Assembly (NCBI GenBank): GCA_900473915.1
Contig: UCNG01000020.1
Span: forward strand, 334,318-398,317
From: Hyphomicrobiales bacterium
GTDB taxonomy: Bacteria; Pseudomonadota; Alphaproteobacteria; Rhizobiales; Rhizobiaceae
DNA: 64,000 bases
Direction: 5' to 3'
Below, one piece after another: positions 59,940-64,000 of the stretch (position 1 is its first letter; each line of letters starts with the position of its first letter). Below the pieces are notes generated by a model. It was given only the letters and a program-made list of their open reading frames with translations. It was not told the DNA's origin and made no database searches. The position numbers were made by a program, and so were the translations under genes.

Positions 59940-60548
59940 CTACATTACATGGGGCCGTGTAATTTCGATCCATTGCCGCACGCGGGCCTCCGGATCGGGG
60001 TTAAGGGTGATGTCGGTGACAACGGAAACGATATCGGCGCCTGCTTCGAACACGCCCGGCGCGCGGTCCACATTCATGCCGCCGATGCCGACAAGCGGGA
60101 TATCGCCAAGTGCCGCTTTCCATTCGCGCACGCGATCCAGTCCCTGTTCGTGCCATTTCATCTTTTTCAAAATGGTCGGATAGACGGGACCGAGCGCGAT
60201 ATAATCAGGCTTCAGCGCCATTGCGCGGCCAAGTTCCGCCTCGTCATGGCTGGAAACGCCGAGCTTCAGGCCGCTTTCCCGGATCGCATCGAGATCGGCA
60301 TCATCGAGGTCTTCCTGACCCAGATGGATGAAATCGCAGCCTTCCTCGATGGCCAGTTTCCAGTAGTCGTTGACGATAAGCTGGCAGTCATGGGCAAGGC
60401 ATATGTCGCGAGCCGCACGGATTTCAGCGCGCAATTCAGCCTCGCCTTTGTCCTTGATGCGCAACTGCACCAGCTTGATGCCAAGCGGCACCAGCCGCTC
60501 GCACCAGTTGGCGCTGTCAAAGATCGGGTAGAACGGATCAAGGGCCAT
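59940..60548 (-). CDS. thiE: Thiamine-phosphate synthase
   Basis: Joins HMP-pyrophosphate and thiazole phosphate. 202 residues, TIM-barrel: LVQLRIKDKG, INDYWKLA-like VNDYWKLAIEEG, IHLGQEDLDD, ALGPVYPT and GIGGMNVDRA. One-base overlap with thiG. Part of the riboswitch-controlled operon. Confidence 0.93.
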   Translation of the reverse strand: MALDPFYPIFDSANWCERLVPLGIKLVQLRIKDKGEAELRAEIRAARDICLAHDCQLIVNDYWKLAIEEGCDFIHLGQEDLDDADLDAIRESGLKLGVSSHDEAELGRAMALKPDYIALGPVYPTILKKMKWHEQGLDRVREWKAALGDIPLVGIGGMNVDRAPGVFEAGADIVSVVTDITLNPDPEARVRQWIEITRPHVM

Positions 60549-61318
60549 TAGAGAAAAGCCTTTCCGATAAGGGGAGTGGAGGGAGAGGCCATGTCGCGGG
60601 CTTCAATCGGGTCGGCTTCACAGGCGATGCGACCGGCTTCGACGGCCAGCGCAAAAGCGCGGGCGATGGCGGCCGGATCGCCCGCCTTGGCGACGGCGGT
60701 GTTGATGAGCACGGCGTCAAAGCCGAGTTCCATGGCGGCGGCTGCATGGGACGGTACGCCGATGCCTGCATCCACCACCAGCGGAACATCGGGGAAATGC
60801 GCCCGCATGGTTTTCAGCGCATAAGGGTTGTTGAGGCCGCGGCCCGAGCCGATGGGGGCCCCCCACGGCATCAGCACCTTGCAACCGGCTTCAAGAAGTT
60901 TCTCCGCGACGACCAGATCGTCATTCATATAGGGAAAGACTTCAAACCCGTCGTCGCAGAGAATGCGGGCGGCTTCCACCAGTCCGAACGGGTCGGGCTG
61001 CAATGTGTCGTGATCGCCGATCACTTCGAGCTTGATCCAGTTGGTGCCAAAGATTTCCCGCGCCATTTTGGCGGTGGTCACCGCTTCGCGCGGCGTGTGA
61101 CAGCCTGCCGTATTGGGCAGGACGGATACGCCCATTTCCTTGATCAGCGTCCAGAAGTCCTGACCGGCTCGCATGTTGCCGCTTTCGCGCCTGAGCGAAA
61201 CCGTCACGATTTCGGTCTTCGAGGCGCGAACGCTTTCGGCGAGGATAGAAGGCGAGGGATATTGCGCCGTGCCCAGAAGCAGGCGGCTTTCGAATTGTTT
61301 TCCATAAAATTCCAGCAT
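60548..61318 (-). CDS. thiG: Thiazole synthase
   Basis: Builds the thiazole ring from deoxyxylulose 5-phosphate, dehydroglycine and ThiS thiocarboxylate. 256 residues from ATG 61318, with GGAGG just upstream. The Schiff-base Lys96 lies in [10 protein letters not shown], and [15 protein letters not shown] and [12 protein letters not shown] are family motifs. Starts 1 nt after the thiS stop. Confidence 0.96.
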   Translation of the reverse strand: MLEFYGKQFESRLLLGTAQYPSPSILAESVRASKTEIVTVSLRRESGNMRAGQDFWTLIKEMGVSVLPNTAGCHTPREAVTTAKMAREIFGTNWIKLEVIGDHDTLQPDPFGLVEAARILCDDGFEVFPYMNDDLVVAEKLLEAGCKVLMPWGAPIGSGRGLNNPYALKTMRAHFPDVPLVVDAGIGVPSHAAAAMELGFDAVLINTAVAKAGDPAAIARAFALAVEAGRIACEADPIEARDMASPSTPLIGKAFL

Positions 61319-61319
61319 C

Positions 61320-61517
61320 TCAGCCTCCCTGCATCGGGGCGAGCACTTCAATGCGGTCGCCTTCGCTGATCGGGGTTTCCCCGCGCTCGTCGCTCGCCAC
61401 GAACTCGCCGTTCAGTGCCGTTGCAACGACCGCTTCATCCAGTTCGATTTCGGCGAGCAGCGCCGCCAGATTGGCGGCTTTCGTGGTGATGACTTCACCG
61501 TTCAGCACGATCGTCAT
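61320..61517 (-). CDS. thiS: Sulfur carrier protein ThiS
   Basis: 65 residues, ubiquitin-like fold, ending in the required Gly-Gly (APMQGG). It carries the thiocarboxylate used by ThiG. ATGA overlap with the thiO stop. The length and C-terminus are normal. No thiF adenylyltransferase gene is in the window. Confidence 0.94.
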   Translation of the reverse strand: MTIVLNGEVITTKAANLAALLAEIELDEAVVATALNGEFVASDERGETPISEGDRIEVLAPMQGG

Positions 61518-62506
61518 GCATAATCCTCCACAAATTCGGGCATGGTTTCGGGCGCGGTCGCTGCTGCAACCGCCATGCGCGCAACCGCAGGCGAGAGCAG
61601 GAAGCCGTGGCGGTAAAGCCCGTTGACATAGATGGTTTCGCCTCGCCGGCGCACACGCGGCAGATTGTCGGGAAAGGCCGGGCGCGCATCGACGCCCACT
61701 TCCAGTATTTCCGCCTCGCCGAACGCCGGATGCAGCGCATAGGCGGCGCTCAAGAGTTCCAGCGTCGAGCGCACGCTGATGCCGCCCCGCTCATCGCTTT
61801 CGATCATGGTCGCGCCGATCATGTGCACGCCATTGCCGCGCGGCACGATGTAGAGCGGAATGCGCGGATGCAGCAGGCGCACGGGGCGCGAAAGGTTGAT
61901 GTCACGCGAGCGGACCACCAGCATTTCGCCCTTGACGCCGCGCAGATCGGGAAGGGTATCGCGGGCGGCAAGACCGCGCGCATCGACGGTGATGTCCGCG
62001 TCGATTTGCACGTCTTTGGCGTCTAGCCCCAGATGAAAGATCACGCCTTTGCGCTGCAATCTTTCGGCAAGCTCGATCAATGTCTTGCGCGGATCGAGAT
62101 GGCCTTCGCCCGCGAAGAACAGTCCCTGCCGGAAGCGCCCGGCGAGATCGGGTTCCAGCGCATCGATGCGGCCCCGATCGATTGTGTCGAAGGCTTCCGT
62201 CCGGCGGGCGAAACGGCGCAGCTCGCTCATGTCGCGATCATGCGACAGAACCAGCGTGCCTTCGCGCCTGACGCCGCTGACATGCTTTTCCCACCAGCCG
62301 ATTGCTTCCTGCCCGAGCCGCACCACCGGCTCCTCGGCGCTTTCGCCCTCGCACCATGGCGCCAGCATGCCGCCAGCAAGCCACGAACAGCAATCGGCGC
62401 CGATCTGCGGGCTGCGGGCAACCACGGTCACGGCATGGCCTTGGTCGTTGAATTCGGCGGCGCAGGCGAGGCCCGCAACACCGGCGCCAATGATGGTGAC
62501 GCGCAT
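61514..62506 (-). CDS. thiO: Glycine oxidase ThiO
   Basis: An FAD enzyme that makes dehydroglycine for the thiazole ring. 330 residues from ATG 62506, with GGAGG 7 nt upstream; a GTG at 62509 is less well spaced. FAD motif IIGAGVAGLACAAE, then SWLAGGMLAPWCE and the C-terminal VNGLYRHGFLLSPAVARM. Its presence (rather than ThiH) shows the aerobic glycine route. One-base overlap with thiD. Confidence 0.93.
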   Translation of the reverse strand: MRVTIIGAGVAGLACAAEFNDQGHAVTVVARSPQIGADCCSWLAGGMLAPWCEGESAEEPVVRLGQEAIGWWEKHVSGVRREGTLVLSHDRDMSELRRFARRTEAFDTIDRGRIDALEPDLAGRFRQGLFFAGEGHLDPRKTLIELAERLQRKGVIFHLGLDAKDVQIDADITVDARGLAARDTLPDLRGVKGEMLVVRSRDINLSRPVRLLHPRIPLYIVPRGNGVHMIGATMIESDERGGISVRSTLELLSAAYALHPAFGEAEILEVGVDARPAFPDNLPRVRRRGETIYVNGLYRHGFLLSPAVARMAVAAATAPETMPEFVEDYA

Positions 62507-63384
62507 CACATCGCCTCCTCTTTTGCCGCATTCCAGAGGTCATGGAAATGATGCACCGGCCCATGGCCGTGGCCGACCCTCAGGCTGTCGGCAGCGCGGA
62601 TTGCGCCTTGCAGATAGGCATGGGCCGAAAGCACCGCCTTTTCCAGCGGCAGGTTCTTGGCAAGCTCTGCGGCTATAGCCGAGGAAAGCGTGCAGCCGGT
62701 GCCGTGGGTGTTGGCGGTCAGCACCCGCGGCGCTTCGATCCGCAGGGTCGGACGGTCGCGGCGCACCAGCAGATCGACGCAGACCTCGCCCTCCGCATGC
62801 CCGCCCTTCATCAGAACCGCTTTCGCTCCGCGCGCCAGCAGAGCACGGCCCTGTTCCTCCGCCTGGCCGTCGTCGCGCGCGGTCTCCGTGTCGAGAAGGC
62901 AGGCGGCTTCGGGTCGGTTGGGTGTTAGCAATGTGGCCAGCGGAATGAGTTTCTGGCGCAGAAGCGCAATGGAGTTTTCGCTCAAAAGCCGGTCGCCGGA
63001 TTTTGCCACCATCACCGGATCGACAACCACGGGGCCGGAAAAGTGCGCAAGGCCGCGCGCGATGGCGTCGATGGTTTCAGGCACGGAAACCATGCCGATC
63101 TTCACCGCGGCAACATCAAGATCGCTGAAAACGGCGTCGATCTGCCCGGCGACGATGGCGGGCGGGATGTCGTGCACGGCGCTCACCGTGCAGGTGTTCT
63201 GCACGGTTACGGCGGCAATGACGCTCGCGCCATAAACACCAAGCGCCGAAAACGTCTTGAGGTCGGCCTGTATGCCCGCGCCGCCGCCGCTGTCGGAACC
63301 GGCAATGGTCACGCAGATGGGTACGGATCGCGACGGATCGCTCGTTGATTTGGTTCGGGAGAAACTGTTCTTTTGGTCCATCAT
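62506..63384 (-). CDS. thiD: HMP/HMP-phosphate kinase ThiD
   Basis: Phosphorylates hydroxymethylpyrimidine twice. 292 residues from ATG 63384; ATGs at 63420, 63396 and 63381 are alternatives, and the start is uncertain. Motifs: TIAGSDSGGGAGIQADLKTF, VDPVMVAKSGDRL, TPNRPEAA and GTGCTLSSAIAAEL. An unusual Ser/Lys-rich N-terminal extension of about 20 residues precedes the core. First gene of the operon, behind the TPP riboswitch. Confidence 0.92.
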   Translation of the reverse strand: MMDQKNSFSRTKSTSDPSRSVPICVTIAGSDSGGGAGIQADLKTFSALGVYGASVIAAVTVQNTCTVSAVHDIPPAIVAGQIDAVFSDLDVAAVKIGMVSVPETIDAIARGLAHFSGPVVVDPVMVAKSGDRLLSENSIALLRQKLIPLATLLTPNRPEAACLLDTETARDDGQAEEQGRALLARGAKAVLMKGGHAEGEVCVDLLVRRDRPTLRIEAPRVLTANTHGTGCTLSSAIAAELAKNLPLEKAVLSAHAYLQGAIRAADSLRVGHGHGPVHHFHDLWNAAKEEAM

Positions 63385-63482
63385 GCCGTCTCTCATTCCG
63401 AACGGAAGATGAGACGTCATGAACCTGATCGGAGCCGAAACTCCATCTGGGGCATTACCCCGTCCGCGACGCGCCAAACTCC

Positions 63483-63614
63483 GTTCCCTACGCAGGTATT
63501 ACCCGGATCAGGTTCAATGGGTTGACGCGATCAGCGCCTCTCAGCCTCTTGTGTCGCAAGATCGGGCGGAAAACCGCTCAGCGTTTTTCCTGATCCTGCT
63601 TCGAAGGCACCCCA
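63483..63614 (-). promoter_or_regulatory. TPP riboswitch (THI element) of the thi operon
   Basis: On the minus strand the consensus pieces are in order: GGGGTGCC at the 5' end (63613-63606), CTGAGA (63544-63539), ACCTGATC (63513-63506), GGGTAATACC and GCGTAGGGAA at the 3' end (near 63484). The segment between GGGGTGCC and CTGAGA is long, an enlarged P3 arm. High TPP should switch off the operon. A short hairpin (GGAG/CTCC near 63,450-63,432) between it and thiD may be part of the expression platform. Confidence 0.95.
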
Positions 63615-64000
63615 ACGAATTTTGCACCTGTAGGCATAGGACGGAAGTTGAAGCCGGTCAAGCGATGGAAAAAGTCTCGTTTTAAAGAAAATCCTTAAAT
63701 CGACCCGCAATTTGTATATCGTTTATTAAAATTCTCAGCTTTAATCTAGGCTGTAGAGACGGATTAACTCATGGTTCGGTATGAGCGAAAATGGTTCAGC
63801 TTTAGGAGCGAAACCGAAGATGGGGTGGCTCCCCCATTGAGGTTTTGCGACGCCAAGATGGGACATTTTCGTCATATCGCGAAGCGACGTGGTGTATTTT
63901 CCCTCTGAATGCGTCGAAACTCCCTTATGGAGGAACAACTCCATGCGGTCGTTTCTCCTGTTCAGCAGAAAAATACACCAACGCCGAACCGTAAGTTAAT
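63615..64000. other. Region upstream of the thi operon
   Basis: About 390 nt without a supported gene. A candidate minus-strand promoter for thi is TTGCGG (63711-63706) and TTTAAA (63686-63681), with 19-nt spacing. A short plus-strand frame at 63943-63999 (18 residues) has a strong GGAGG site and could be a leader or an artefact. A hairpin ATGGGG/CCCCAT lies at 63820-63837. Confidence 0.4.

Noticed and set aside
63741-63944. A 67-codon minus-strand frame upstream of the thi operon
   Set aside because: No family recognised, and composition gives no sign of coding. It could be real but cannot be supported.

Overview
The window reads as a chromosomal segment of an alphaproteobacterium of the order Rhizobiales, family Brucellaceae (Brucella/Ochrobactrum group). 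Reasons: the lptCAB-rpoN-hpf-ptsN order, a BA14K-family protein, DUF1150 and DUF2244 proteins, a BlxR/BabR-type LuxR regulator beside metH, an omega-transaminase that I recall as nearly identical to the characterised Ochrobactrum anthropi enzyme, and many copies of the short palindromic repeat found between Rhizobiales genes. The exact species cannot be settled from the sequence alone. Most of the window is dense core genome with conserved operons. I see no CRISPR array, no rRNA, no insertion sequence and no prophage.

Layout. 1-5,075: minus-strand RNA-modification and envelope genes (lspA, a TrmH methylase, an RlmI-like methylase) and the lapA-like/ihfB/sppA group. 5,076-11,320: LPS export (lptC, lptA, lptB), sigma-54 (rpoN), ribosome hibernation (hpf) and ptsN. 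11,569-14,629: hsp20 with a probable ROSE RNA thermometer, DUF1150, DUF2244, nth and a CysZ-like membrane protein. 14,860-23,278: a PfkB kinase, a TRIC channel, grpE, hrcA, rph, a VOC protein, rdgB, hemW, rsmI and yraN. 23,458-28,247: sulfite reduction operon cysG-DUF2849-cysI-cysH-DUF934. 28,326-34,268: small genes, ogt, BA14K, and metH behind a promoter with an embedded palindrome. 34,764-41,191: blxR-like regulator, omega-transaminase, cysD-cysNC-cysQ and tRNA-Pro(CGG). 41,212-45,797: a Crp/Fnr regulator, a LuxR-type regulator with a degenerate receiver, glpR and glpD. 46,036-51,479: a GAF-Fis regulator, an ExaC-like aldehyde dehydrogenase, a low-GC orphan gene, DUF779 and a LacI regulator. 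51,476-57,409: an LtaS-like sulfatase, an ABC exporter and a semialdehyde dehydrogenase. 57,482-63,614: a thiamine operon (thiD-O-S-G-E, thiY-tenA-thiX) under a TPP riboswitch.

How the genes work together. The two cys clusters cover the route from sulfate activation (CysD, CysNC) through APS/PAPS reduction (CysH) and PAP removal (CysQ) to sulfite reduction (CysI with siroheme from CysG). No cysJ flavoprotein is present. MetH adds the methionine end of sulfur metabolism. The thi operon joins thiazole synthesis (ThiO, ThiS, ThiG), pyrimidine phosphorylation (ThiD), coupling (ThiE) and salvage of degraded pyrimidine (ThiY/ThiX uptake, TenA hydrolysis). No ThiZ ATPase or ThiC is seen.

The most interesting signals are regulatory or architectural: the ROSE-like thermometer, operator-like palindromes at metH and the aldehyde dehydrogenase, phased TTTCG repeats between glpR and glpD, a LuxR regulator whose receiver lacks the phosphorylation residues, a low-GC gene inserted between an aldehyde dehydrogenase and its usual DUF779 partner, and at least 14 copies of the family repeat, some of which supply the ends of genes.
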